Made by a program: the position numbers and the translations under genes
In this document: in pieces, positions 35,879-46,395 of the stretch
Layout: each line of letters begins with the position of its first letter
Position numbering within the stretch: position 1 is the stretch's first letter
The notes under the pieces: generated by a model
What the model saw: only the letters and a program-made list of their open reading frames with translations
Told to the model about the DNA's origin: nothing
The model's database searches: none
Assembly (NCBI GenBank): GCA_963978905.1
Contig: OZ022257.1
Span: 56,190,873-56,254,872 of the forward strand
Origin: Trichostrongylus colubriformis
Lineage: Eukaryota; Nematoda; Chromadorea; Rhabditida; Trichostrongylidae
Direction of reading: 5' to 3'
DNA length: 64,000 nt

Positions 35879-37030
35879 TGTAGACGAAGTGATAATTAAA
35901 GGGAACCGCATTATTTTGGAAGTAGTTCACTCACCCGAGAGCTCCCTCGAGGGGCCTTGTCCAAGGTGGTCTGTAAATAGCGCTTGGTTCAAACTTTTTG
36001 GTGCAGGGGGGTCGGAAGACAACTCCATCTTCTGGATTTCCATCATAAACCAGGAAAGCAATAACGTGGATGTCAACAGGGGTGGTAAGGGACCTTCTGT
36101 ATAGAGCTAGGGGTGAGGGAGGCAATGTATACTGTAGCTCACAATTAGGAACTGATGATCTGATCAACGACCAGAATGTTTTCGAGTGGATCTCCACTCC
36201 ACATTCTCCTCGTTGGGTAATCGGAGTAATAATAAAGCGATACATATCATACTGCATATCGTACCGACCATGACTAATGCCATTGTTGAGAGTGAGTGCC
36301 ATCAAAGACTGGGACCACGAGTAGTCCAGCCAGCCGTCTTCCACAGGAAATCGTATCACATAGTCTTATTAGGATCCTAGATTTTCTTTGATAACTGACT
36401 TCAGGAGTCTGTCTTTACCCACATCACCAATACCGGTGTCTTAAAATGGTCAAGAGAGGAAAGAAGAGAAAGCAGTTCGAAGATAAGGTAAACAGTTCGC
36501 CAAAGTCATTTACTCATCCAAATTCTGAGGTTATTTTGCATATGACTAAAACTACCTATGGGAATATTATGCTAGAGGAACAAGGAAAGGTAAGAGTGGG
36601 ATATCAGTTCGAATAGACAATGCTTTTGAACCGTGCAATAGACGACCTGTGTTGGTTGCCATGGTGCAGCGGTAGTGTTCCGCGGTGCTACGCAACCAGT
36701 CAGCGGTTCAAATCTGCGTCGATGGGCTAAGATGAGTGCACATTTGCTTCTGACACCTCTTATGCTAGCAGTCATTTCCGGACTGCAATGATTCCAGAAA
36801 TGTTGCCTGAGCTCGTTTTGATCATCCCAGACTCAAATAAGACCCCGTACGTCAATTATACCAGGTGTAATGGCGTGGATGAGGTGATGGTGAATGGAGA
36901 ACAAATACACCCTACAAGATGTAACCCTCCTCATACGTATAGCTGTTATAGGACCCCTAACGAAGAACGAGTTTTTCATAAGGGGCTCAGTTTTAAAGTG
37001 GTGGTTAATTGTAGAGAAATCGCGCATTGA
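35879..37030 (+). CDS. Unresolved coding exons, extracellular-type module repeated
   Basis: Several open, splice-bounded segments lie here: 35879-36084 (VDEVIIKGNRIILEVV ... PCPRWSVNSAWFKLFG), about 36150-36214 (TDDLINDQNVFEWISTPHS), about 36410-36480, an ATG frame at 36446-36616 (MVKRGKKRKQFEDK), and 36797-37030 (ending CNGVDEVMVNGEQIHPTRC ... stop). The first and last share a VDEVxxxGxxI core and paired cysteines, so they look like two copies of one module. AATAAA at 37051-37056 fits a gene end. I could not find a single phase-consistent chain, and the exons might belong to the metalloprotease gene upstream. A long minus-strand frame overlaps the first part and I could not rule it out entirely. 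Confidence 0.3.
36654..36725 (+). other. tRNA-like or SINE-like sequence
   Basis: GCCATGGTGCAGCGGTAGTG resembles an A-box half and GGTTCAAATCT a B box with normal spacing, but the acceptor stem does not close. It is probably a tRNA-derived repeat rather than a tRNA gene. Confidence 0.25.
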
Positions 37031-37308
37031 TGTAAAATATATATAACCATAATAAAAATAGTGCCCTAGGAGCCAAGAAAACAGGGGCCATGCTGAAATG
37101 AGCCCCCATGCCCTCATATTTCCAGAAAATTTCCGATTAGAATGACATGGGAACTGCATCGCCTTGAGAAATTCCTGGAATGTTGACAACTGTTACCTAT
37201 GGAGGACTATTCTGCGGTGGCAAATGTCACCATCGTTTGTTGCTGACAAAAAACACAAGAAAAGCAACAAACAAAATTCCTTTGAACAAAAGCTTCAGTA
37301 GCTTAACT

Positions 37309-40249
37309 ATGCGACGCATCGAAAACTGCCTTTTAACCGTCGCCTTTCTCACATTATTAGGAGCTACTGGGACTTATGGCGACACTAATCGCCTTTGTGG
37401 ACTGTGTAAAGTGTGCACGGAAATAGCACGATTTGCTTTGTCACATAATATTATCAACAACGTGGGTTGTCTATGATAAACGATTTTTGAGCTCTTTTCC
37501 ATTTATTACATGCCATATGTAAATGAAAAAGTATCCTGCTGAAAATTCATGTTTTATTGATCTCATGCGATCCCGACTTCTGCCAGAGAATGTAAGAGCG
37601 GATTAATTCGATCTCGGCTCAAAAAGCTTGTGGGAATCTCTAGATCATTCTATCATGACATTTCTGCACAGTTTTTGCATTGCCCGCCACTTGAAATTTC
37701 CTAAAGAAATATTTTTTCAGTTTCTACTCTTACACTGTTCATCGATCGTCTCTTCCAGTGTATGTCTAGTGGCAGCGGATCTTCTACAGAAGTCAGTCAT
37801 TCGGTTTCAGTATCACTAGCGATGGTTGCTGTAAGATCTTCAAGCGAATCCATGGGAAAATTTAAAAGCACCCTTCGTATTAGGTTGTGAGGGAAGTTTT
37901 GGCCAGTTTTCGCAATTTTAACTTCGGGAGATCATAACTCGGCTCAGAGTGCATCTTTTCTCACAGAATAAGCACCATTTGATTGATTACACTTTTGGCA
38001 ATATTATGGATATTTGTAGGTCTCATTTTGTTAAAGGGCTGATGATTTATATATCGCGAAATTAAAAACAGTCGACTTCAAATTGCAACTCTTTCTGCAC
38101 ACACTGCTACTGAAGGAGCTGTCCGGATGTTCGGGAAAGTGGGGCTCGGTTAACGCCAGATCTGTCGAATATGATGGACGGGTAAGGGCTTCAGCCTGTA
38201 ACTGCTTCAATTACTGGAAGAGGATTTGTGGAAGATGCGCCTGCACACAGCTGCTCTGAGGGGTCCCCCGTCACCCATTTTTTGGGTTTTTCCAAATCAA
38301 GACTACTTGAGGTGGTCAACCAAGTTTGTGTGTTGAGGGCCAATACTTTTGCACATCCTCTGCAAGTATGGGCGCTCATTGCTTTCTGCCGTTTCAGTTA
38401 AAGCGATCTAACCAGTTGAAAATTCAAGCATGTCCTTCTCATTTCTTTACACCTGAACCCAGAAACTAAGTGTTCCATCCAATGCTTCACTCCCTCCCTT
38501 TGCAGCGTTCACATTTATGGTCACCTTCGCTGGGACTTGGCTAGACAAGAATTCGTGAAGTGGAGTCATTTCCCTAATAATTCGAAAACCTTGTGACCTT
38601 TCCAGTAAAACTTATGTTCAGGATGAGCATCTTTTCTCTATCTGGGGAGCTCAATATGTAAGCTGATTCATGTTTATGCGCTTTGAGATTTGAATTTATC
38701 TTGTGAACGCGAAAAACCGTCCAGAACTTTCCTTACGACCTAAAACTTCAATTCCAGCAATAAGTATGTAGTAAAAGTGTCGTGAATGGAAAACATCTTT
38801 TGCCTTTTTTTTCAGCATTTTACATTCCCTCACACTCATGGAGATCTGTCAACTCGAACATATGTGCTCAGCCTCAACGCTAGGATTTGATGAAAAACGC
38901 TTGAATTTGTCCAAATTGGAATCCCACGACGTAGATGCTATGATGTGAGTTTGACGCTTTCATGCTTTGGAAGCCTGAGCTTTTTCAGTCCATGAGTGTT
39001 GTTCATTATATTAATTTTTGCTTAACTTCTTTTTTATATCAGTTTTTTATGACATATATTTACTTATGTTCTCTTCTGGTTTTACTTGTGCATTGGAGAA
39101 ACGTTGACGGTGGCAAATTAAAATTAATTGTACCAAAGAGCTTGAAGGAATCCTCCACGGAGAAATATGTAAGTTTCTTAGTTACGGATATATTTATGTT
39201 GTATTTGCCTGATAATGGCAGCATGCAAAGTTTCACGCGAAAATTTGAGAGTTCGGCTGAGATACAGCTCCTCAGGCTCCCGACCGGGTGAGCGGGGTCG
39301 CGTAGAAGCCCCGTGCCATCGTCCGACGCGGTTGAGAACGGAGAGTGGGAGTGTTTACGTAACTTTCTGTTCTCACTCTTCTTCACCGTCCGCGGCGGGG
39401 TTGGCACTTGCTCGGCCCCGCCCACCTTGCCGGACTTTGTAGGGTTGTATCTCAGCCATAATAACTCATTTCTCCGTGGACGGTCCTCTCAGTGTAGGGA
39501 AAAATCATAGAGTAAAAAATAGCGTAAATTATGCTAATCAGCAGCTTGAAAGATTTCAAGGAATAGTAAATAAATGGGGTCCAATTAATTTTTGGAGTTC
39601 TGAGTTTTGTTAGCCTGATTAGTTAGTTTACTGTGAAAATATGTATAGTGGAAAGAAGGCCATATAAGTGGAAGCACAGGAATGGCACTAATAAATATAA
39701 GTGCACAATAATAGTTGATAGTAAAAATATTGATACCAAAATAGTATGTAGTATGTATCACCATGTATCATATGTATGTATCATATGTATGTATAAGTAT
39801 GAAACATCACCAAAAATACAATAAGTAAAAGAACACCATCAACGTCACTCTTACTCCGGAAATGTTATTCTTCCAGGCAAAACGTAGACTATACTTTGAA
39901 TTTCCAAATCCATTTCTTTTTTTTAGGAACTTTTACGAAGTTTTGGGATCACAGGTTTTCGATTTTATCCAGCATTTTTCACAAATCTTTTCAGATAATG
40001 CTCTCCCGTGTGGACTCAGTGGGAAACTTCACGGATTTCACCGTCGGAGTTCAGCCAGCCATCGAACGTGTCATTACCTTCCTCGCTGATTCCTTTCCAC
40101 TCTTGAAAGATCTGAGTATGAGGGATGAACAACGCGATACGATAGTTACGCTCACGAATCGTTTTCTTATGGCTTTGGACTATAAACTGCGTATCAGCAC
40201 TGGACAAGGTCTAAGAGAACATTTGAGGCCATGCAAGGGTGGGGATTAA
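37309..40249 (+). CDS. Secreted protein of unknown family
   Basis: Secure exons: 37309-37461 (signal peptide MRRIENCLLTVAFLTLLGA, cleavage near TYG/D, then CGLCKVCTEIARFAL), 38816-38944, a 28-nt microexon 39927-39954, and 39995-40249. The last three keep phase and end HLRPCKGGD-stop. AATAAA follows at 40367-40372, and TTCAG lies 10 bases before the ATG, a likely trans-splice site. The CxxCxxC start recalls saposin-like proteins, but the later spacing (EICQLEHMC) does not fit that fold, so I leave it unnamed. The link between exon 1 (phase 0) and 38816 (needs two carried bases) requires one or two more exons between 37462 and 38815. Candidates at about 37735 and 38618 fit in phase but look weakly protein-like. 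MITE D sits in the intron after 38944. Confidence 0.6.
39146..39487. mobile_element. TTAA-family foldback MITE, copy D
   Basis: Ends AGGAATCCTCCACGG (39146) and CCGTGGACGGTCCT (39487), with TTGA before the left end (39142-39145). Shorter than the other copies, with a reduced core. Intronic in the gene at 37309-40249. Confidence 0.7.
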
Positions 40250-40366
40250 CTGAATTGAAATGAAAATTATAGGAGAATTATGAATTATGAAGTACTAAAA
40301 ATCATGTACTATTTAAGTAATCAAATGTTCATTGCAAATATTTTTACAATTCCTAGAGACAGGCAT

Positions 40367-40372
40367 AATAAA
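40367..40372 (+). terminator. Poly(A) signal AATAAA
   Basis: 118 bases after the stop codon at 40249. It supports the 3' end of the secreted protein gene. Confidence 0.45.
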
Positions 40373-42029
40373 CCAATATGGAAGCGTATAGTCACATCAT
40401 TGTTGTAGATGGACATTTATAGGCACAATGCAGACATGGAAACTGCGAAAAAGTTGTACAGTGAAGAATTAGTAATATTAAAATTTGTTTAGAAGTTTTA
40501 GCCACCCACACAAAAAAAATGATGGGCGACTGCAAGAACGTAAAATCGATAAAATCATTTTCGAATGCAACACTTGCAAAGACAACCTCATCATCCCCCA
40601 GACGCACCTTAATCACCAGGGAGCTCCACCACGACTGCGGTATGATCTTTATGAATCATTAAAGCTGAAACCCCTTACTGCTACCCATCCAGAGTCACTC
40701 CTCTGATCCTTCTGACGATGCCAGCGGCGCCCAAACCGCTTCCACCCAAATAACCGTATTAATAGGGTAGGCAGCCTCCGTACTGATATGTCATGACACC
40801 ATTGCACACACAGTAGAATTGCTCATATCCGTCGACCGGCCCCATGAATTCTTGCACTGAAAATTACAGCTCAAAAAAATTAAAAATCGACAGCAATTTT
40901 CATGGCACCTTCACAAACAAGTCCTTGCTCAGGGCGTGGCCGATAGTAGTAGGGAGTGCCGAGTAAACCTGAAACAGATTTTTCATTTTTAGCCGCTCTT
41001 CTTTCTGCTATGAAGAATGCCGTTGGTGCGCTTGCTTGGGGGAGAGGAGGGGGGAGGGTACGAGGTTAGGTCCATTTAAAACCTTGACAAAAGGTGCTCT
41101 CAAAAAGTGAGAATGGCCTATATGGGGCAGGGAGAGGTCAGATCAAATGAATTAGCCTTTTGTTTGAGGGTGTTGAAAGGAAACTGCATCACTATCGAAT
41201 TTCAGCAAGCGCATGCAGCATAGGAGAAAATTTGCGCCAACATATTGCAAATCTCACTCAACTTCCTCCACCGGCCTATCTAGATCTGTGCATGAATCCG
41301 AGATTCGGCAAATATTTCTAAAGTACAGAAAATGTTACCTCCGCCTAGCAATCCTAGTAGTCCTAGACCTGCAGCCCTTCCGATGTGATCTGAAATGACA
41401 ATGTTATACAAAAACTTGGGACAAAAGGATTGGGAATAGGTCACCTTGCGATCCAAAATGAGACGAGTGAGATCTGAAATTTTCAAAGTATTCATCGATA
41501 TTTGATGTCAAGTAACTTTTTCAGCTACGAACAGCAACACACTTACACTTCTAGGAGTCATTTCTATTTGTATTTTAGACAATTGACAGAGGTTATGCAG
41601 TGGCAGTTAGCGCCCACTGTAGTCCCGCGCTTGTAGTGCGGGGATTAACACCGCATCCATGCTTGATGAAGCTTTTCAGTCGACCTGGGTGGATGAGCTG
41701 TTACCAGACGTCTGGTGAGCTCTAATAACTAACTTGAAGCCAGAATGCGCGGGGAAACCCGGCAGGGAATAGATTGACTTTGAAAACCTTATCTCTTTAC
41801 TCTTCAATTTAAAGACATTGTAGTTGTTATCTTTTTGACTGCGGTAGGGTGGTACCGGTGTGCGGTGCAAACAATTTAACGTCACGGCTAATCGGTACCT
41901 ATATGAGTCCTACTGGTTTACTGTATTAATTACCTACACTATAAGACTTACTATGGAGTGCTCGTGAGGCGAAAAAATACAATGTGATTTGCTCAACAAG
42001 AATTAAGACCACGAAATACTGCATTCATA

Positions 42030-43110
42030 CGAAAAGTCAAGGGAACCCTCAAATCTCGCAAAAGTTCTTTGGAATGTTTTTATTAGGTTGGTGAAAAAGT
42101 CCTGGGACACTGAGAACTTTTCTTTCAAATTTTAAAAACTTTATTTCTTCGTCATTTCAAATCACAAAGTAATCACCTTCTGCCTCGATAACACTTTGCC
42201 ATTTTTTGGGCAGATCACGAATACCTTTTCTCCAGAAGGAAGCTGGCTGTGAGTCGAAGAAGCGCGTCACCTCCGATTCAAGTTGAGCTTGATCATTAAA
42301 TTCCTTATCTCTGAGATTTTGTTTGAGGGCCCTAAATAGGTGATAATCGGAAGGGGCAAGGTCGGGCAAATACGGAGGGTGAGGCAGTACTTCCCATCCA
42401 AGCTCCTCCAACTTCTCCCGAGACATTCTTGCAACATGAGGGCGTGCGTTGTCATGAAGAAAGTAAACTTTGTTTCGTCCTGGCCGCTTTTGTTGCATTG
42501 CCTCGCTCAACTTCTGCAGCTGATTAGACTAGATGCTTGCGGTTACTGTGGTACCACTTTCGAGAAATTCGTGGCAAAGCATTCCTTGTGAGTCCCACCA
42601 ACAGCACAGCATCACCTTTTCTTAATGGGTGTCTGTCTTCGATTGAGTCGGAGCCGCTTCTCCTTAGGGAAACCACTGGACTCTCCTGCTATGATTCTCG
42701 TAGAAGACCCAGGATTCATTCCCTGTAACGACCCCTCCCAGAAAGTCCTTAATCCGGAATCGACTGAGGAGAGACTGAGCGATGCTTAACCTCGATGACC
42801 GATCTGAATCGCTCAGTTCGTGGGACACCCAAGTCGAAATGAGTCGAAATAAGTTCAGTGTTATCTACGATTGTGTGGCTATTGATCTGTAACGTCGATC
42901 GACCCACGGATCCTTTTTTCGAATTTTAACTTTTTTTTGAAATTGGTGCCCCAGGACTTTTTCACCAACCTAATACAATGTCTCCGCGGTCTCAGGCCTG
43001 GAGAACATGTTAAACAGCGAAATGTTGTAGAATTATTCCAACCATTTGAGAATTTTGAGGAGTCTTTTTTGTTTTTTGAATAAATATTTTGGAATCTAAT
43101 TATTGTTGAG
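42030..43110. repeat. Foldback repeat interrupted by a mariner
   Basis: 42030-42083 (CCCTCAAATCTCGCAAAAG, TTTGGAATGTTTTTA) and 42976-43110 (CAATGTCTCCGCGG ... TGAATAAATATTTTGGAATC, ATTATTGTTGAGT) reproduce parts of the foldback at 19170-19475 and become continuous when the mariner between them is removed. Confidence 0.55.
42084..42973 (-). mobile_element. Mariner, 0.89 kb, catalytic site damaged
   Basis: TA on both sides (42082-42083 and 42974-42975), ends TTAGGTTGGTGAAAAAGTCC. The intact C-terminal half of the transposase (42157-42510) has LHDNARPHVARM and LPDLAPSDYHLF, the second and third catalytic aspartates of a DD34D mariner, and ends KKWQSVIEAEGDYFVI. Upstream, the usual GDESW motif reads GNESWVFY, losing the first catalytic Asp. 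Further frame breaks and a missing DNA-binding domain confirm it is dead. Confidence 0.8.
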
Positions 43111-43341
43111 TGTGCAGATGACCATGAGACTCCGGAACAGCAAATTTTAAGCAAAGCAAGCTGTTTGTGTGAAGGGGGCTTTACTTGCATTAGTATAGCG
43201 TTAAAATTTTTGCTCACCCTCCTCCTCCGTGTTCTCCTCGTTCGTTGTGGGAACTGTGCCATCCACCACCATGTCCTCCGTGGTCGCCTTTGCTGCCATG
43301 CCAACTACTATGGTCATGGCCACCATGGCCATGATCATGTA

Positions 43342-44089
43342 CAGGGGGTGCCAAAAAAAAAAAGTAATTTTGCCCACGGCTCACATCTGCCAATTTTACA
43401 AAACGAAGGGAAACGAAAGAGATAAAGGTATTGGGGCAAAACGTTCCCGAAATGTTCCTCTAAAAGCAGGAACAAGCTGTGGCTCCTCACATTCATGTTC
43501 ATAAAAATATGGAGGTTTCATTCGGCGCAGTCGGGCTTCGGAGTACCTACATTTAAAAATTCGCTAAAAACAGTGGAGCCAAGCTCCGTGGTAGATCTTC
43601 TGTGGGAAGCTTCCTGAGGGTTGGCCCTTCGGTTCTTGGAAGTCACAGAGCCCCTGCTGCTTGGACAAGGCTGCTATGATCCAAAGTATCATTTTCATGC
43701 CTCAAATCCGCCCCCGTAGGGGTTTCAGTGGTAGGTGCACGTTTTGGCTCTTGGAAACGAAGGGCGCTGGGAACCCGGAAAAAACGGGATCCTAAAGAAC
43801 ACCACCCAGTATGAATCCCCTTAGGTACCCAAAGCGAACGGACCTCAGCAAGGTTGTGAACGAGGGCGACGAAATTTCGGATTTTGCCCAGTTGAGGTGA
43901 TACATCTTGTTCAGTCTTTCCTTGCTCCCGTTCCTGCTCGTGCAGGAGGCTGCCATGGGGTATAGTGATAGAGTTAGGTCTGCTCTTGATTCTGGAGATG
44001 AGAATACCTCAATAGAATTCACTGTAGTTTGGCTAAATGGGGTCGAAAGTGGAGGAGACAAAATTACTTTTTTTTTTTGGCACCCCCTG
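43342..44089. mobile_element. TA-site MITE with CAGGGGGTGCC ends, copy 1 (exonic)
   Basis: 748 bp, terminal inverted repeats CAGGGGGTGCCAAAAAAAA..GTAATTTTG, TA duplication at 43340-43341 and 44090-44091. Copy 2 at 52168-52909 lies in the opposite orientation and is clearly homologous throughout. The ends and TA target indicate Tc1/mariner-type mobilisation. The interior frames match no transposase I know. This copy sits inside the main coding exon of paralogue 1. Confidence 0.8.
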
Positions 44090-45399
44090 TATATCTCGGC
44101 GTCCTCCACCTCTTCGACTTCCACCTCCACGGCTTCCACCCCAGTTGTTCCCACTTCCACGTCCTCCTCCTCCTCCACTTCTTCCACCTCCACGACTTCC
44201 ACCCCACTTGCTTGCACTTCCACGACCTCCTCTTTCACGTCCTCCACCTCCACCACTTCCACCCCCACGATCTCCATCGCCATGTCTTCCAAATCCATGG
44301 CTTCTTCCCCCACGGCCCCCTCCGCGATCTCCACCTCCACGCCCTGAAACACTAGATTTGAATAAATATTTTCTAGGCTCTTGAGGTAGTAAATAATAAA
44401 CTATGCTGGTGGAAACAAAAACAAAGCCGATTAATACTGTAAATGAAAAAATGTGATACATCATTGAAGTTGCCTTACCTCCTCTCCCGCCAACATCTCT
44501 CCCACGTCTAGCTTCCACCAGCACTAGAATTCAATGTGATTAGTGTGTTTCAGACAGAATTATCGATATTATCAGTTCACTACAGTCTTAAGACAGGTTG
44601 AATCGATGTTTTCATTTTATGAAAGGTTAGAACCAGGCCTCAAAGAAAAATCGTGGAGTGCAAGTGTTCCGACCAGTGGTATTACATACTATTTGAATTC
44701 ACAAATATCTGCCTTTATTCTTCAATCCTTATCGCTAAAATAAGTATACCAGCTACGTAGCCAAGATCTTGAAATATCTTGAAATAAGTAGTAAATCAAT
44801 CGTTTTGTGAAGTTAACCCACTCATGGATGATCTGACCTCACACTGACCACCGTCACACTTACAACGCACCCGAAGAATGATTGGCGTGGATAAATCATA
44901 TCAGGGTATCGTGCCGTGCATGTCAAACTTGTGCGAAAGAAGAGGACAGCACAGTGAGATTCACATTAGTCGGTTCGCATAGTTGATACTCATACAGTTA
45001 TTATATAAATATTTTACCTATATACATTTTACATAGCGGTATCAACATGTTTAATACACATCCAAATCCTGTCCCATTCTGAGCAAAATACGAATGCAAG
45101 GCGCAGAGATCAGTGGCTAAGTTTGGTTGTTTTGTTATTGTATCTTTTGTAAAGATCTTCTAAACCGTCCCTGAATTCGTGTAGAGTTAAAAATTACGCC
45201 TCGAGTGGAATATTGTTTGAAAAAAAAACACGAACTAAATTCGATGGAATGCTAGGATAACTGAAAAATATCTAAGGATTAACCTTGTTCATGGATCAGG
45301 AAGAGGCAAACAGTGAGAGAGGTGACCAGTGACAAGCTCCGCATCTTGATGAATCCCGCGAATGTGGATCGTGCAGGAAATTTCCGTATTCCGAATCAA

Positions 45400-45560
45400 A
45401 TACACGAACTTCGACGCTGTAAACCGGGTTAACCGATTTTATAAGGAGTCCTCGCATTCACCCACTTGGAACGATTCGTCCACCTTCAACATGAGTGGCT
45501 TAACTACACCATCCAAGAAGGATCTTTACGTTTCACTGACGAAGATCGCTGTGTTCTAGG
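45400..45560 (-). promoter_or_regulatory. Upstream block of paralogue 1 with TATA box
   Basis: On the minus strand TTATAAAATCGGTTAACCCGG lies about 95 bases before the start codon. The same arrangement, GATAAAACCGCTGAAACCCG, precedes paralogue 2 (50100-50120), and an almost full-length copy of this 160-base block occurs at 46225-46395. Conservation of a TATA-like element plus the following 20 bases suggests a core promoter. Transcription start not determined. Confidence 0.5.
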
Positions 45561-45984
45561 AGACCCACAGGACAAGGATCAGTGTTGCAGAACTGCTAAA
45601 GGATCCCGGTATGCTGTTTTTTGCTCAATTTAATGTACTCGGAAGCTGCCCTAAAGGTGAAAAAGTTGCAGCTGAGTGAGGATTCGGGTCGGTGGAGCGA
45701 AATCTTAGGTCCAAAAATTAAGAATATGCTCTACCGATGCAAATCCTCACTCAGGAGCAGCTTTTTACCTTTATGGCAGCTTCCGAGTACATCAAACTAA
45801 GCAAAAAAATTAACATACCGGGATCTCTTAGCGGCTTCAAAAAGGGGGTGTTTCGTTGCCTACATTGTCATAGGTAGAACAGGTTATCACGCTCTTGTGT
45901 CATCACTCCCGCCCTGCTCTTTTTCCGTTCTTGTTGTTTTGATTCTAGTTCTTATAACAAGGATGCTGAGTTATGGGCAAAAGC

Positions 45985-46060
45985 TTCGGTGTCGCACGGG
46001 ACTCGAACCCGCACTTCATCCTTTCTGGGGATATGTGCTAATCCATTACACTACCACTAT
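45985..46060 (-). other. tRNA-like sequence
   Basis: On the minus strand TAGTGTAATGGATTAGC (A-box-like) is followed 25-30 bases later by GGTTCGAGTCC, a perfect B box with a closing GCGGG/CCCGT stem. The acceptor stem does not pair, so it is probably a tRNA-derived SINE or a dead tRNA. Confidence 0.3.
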
Positions 46061-46224
46061 CGAAAATGAAAAATATCAAGATCGGTATTACCTCTCTCTT
46101 TTTTAACATTCAGTATTGTATTATTTTGATGTTGCTTGTGCATAGCCTTTTTCGTCACATAGTGTTTTTCACTTATATTATGTTTTTATATATAATAAAT
46201 TTGAAATTTGAACTTTGTACTTCA

Positions 46225-46395
46225 AATCAAATCCACGAACTCCGACGGAGCTGGGTTAATCGATTTTATGAGGAGTCCTCGCATTCACCCACTTGGGTCG
46301 AATCATCCACCTTCAACATGTGTGGCTTAACTAAACCTTCCAAAAAGGATCTTAACATTTTACTGACGAAGATCACCGTAGTATTGCAGAACTTT
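46225..46395 (-). repeat. Orphan copy of the paralogue-1 upstream block
   Basis: About 170 bases closely match 45390-45560 (CACGAACT.CGACG, ATTTTAT.AGGAGTCCTCGCATTCACCCACTTGG, CCTTCAACATG.GTGGCTTAACTA), but no signal-peptide exon follows on the minus strand. It is either a stray duplication or the remains of a third family member. Confidence 0.65.

Larger units (their letters stand above)
40759..45344 (-). pseudogene. Secreted Gly/His-rich protein, paralogue 1, main exon split by a transposon
   Basis: Exons: 45284-45344 (signal peptide MRSLSLVTSLTVCLFLIHEQ), 44479-44523, one exon now in two pieces (44092-44343 and 43218-43339), 41445-41473, 41339-41389, 40909-40968 and 40759-40856. Order of domains: signal peptide; Gly/Arg-rich block with repeated WGGSRGGG; His-rich block (HDHGHGGHDHSS); SHSSHFGSQ; hydrophobic LGLLGLLGGG; Tyr/Arg/Pro-rich segment; C-terminal FYCVCNG ... 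YGGC. The two pieces of the big exon are in one frame across a single TA, but the 748-bp element there brings a stop within 20 codons. It is therefore a disrupted allele unless the element is spliced out. The intron before 41445-41473 holds a nested mariner. Function unknown; the His clusters suggest metal binding and the low-complexity blocks a structural or surface role. Confidence 0.7.

Noticed and set aside
35931..36359. A 142-residue minus-strand frame
   Set aside because: It overlaps plus-strand segments that end at good donors (GTAAGG) and share a module with 36880s. The minus frame has no recognisable domain. Kept only as a doubt in the feature entry.
43792..44352. A long Glu/Val-rich minus-strand frame over the Gly-rich exon
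   Set aside because: It is the frame-shifted reading of the GGA/GGT-rich repeat. The Gly/Arg frame is the one that agrees with the signal-peptide exon and with the His-rich part.
45985..46060. A functional tRNA gene on the minus strand
   Set aside because: A and B boxes are recognisable, but the acceptor stem does not pair and the anticodon arm is not well formed.
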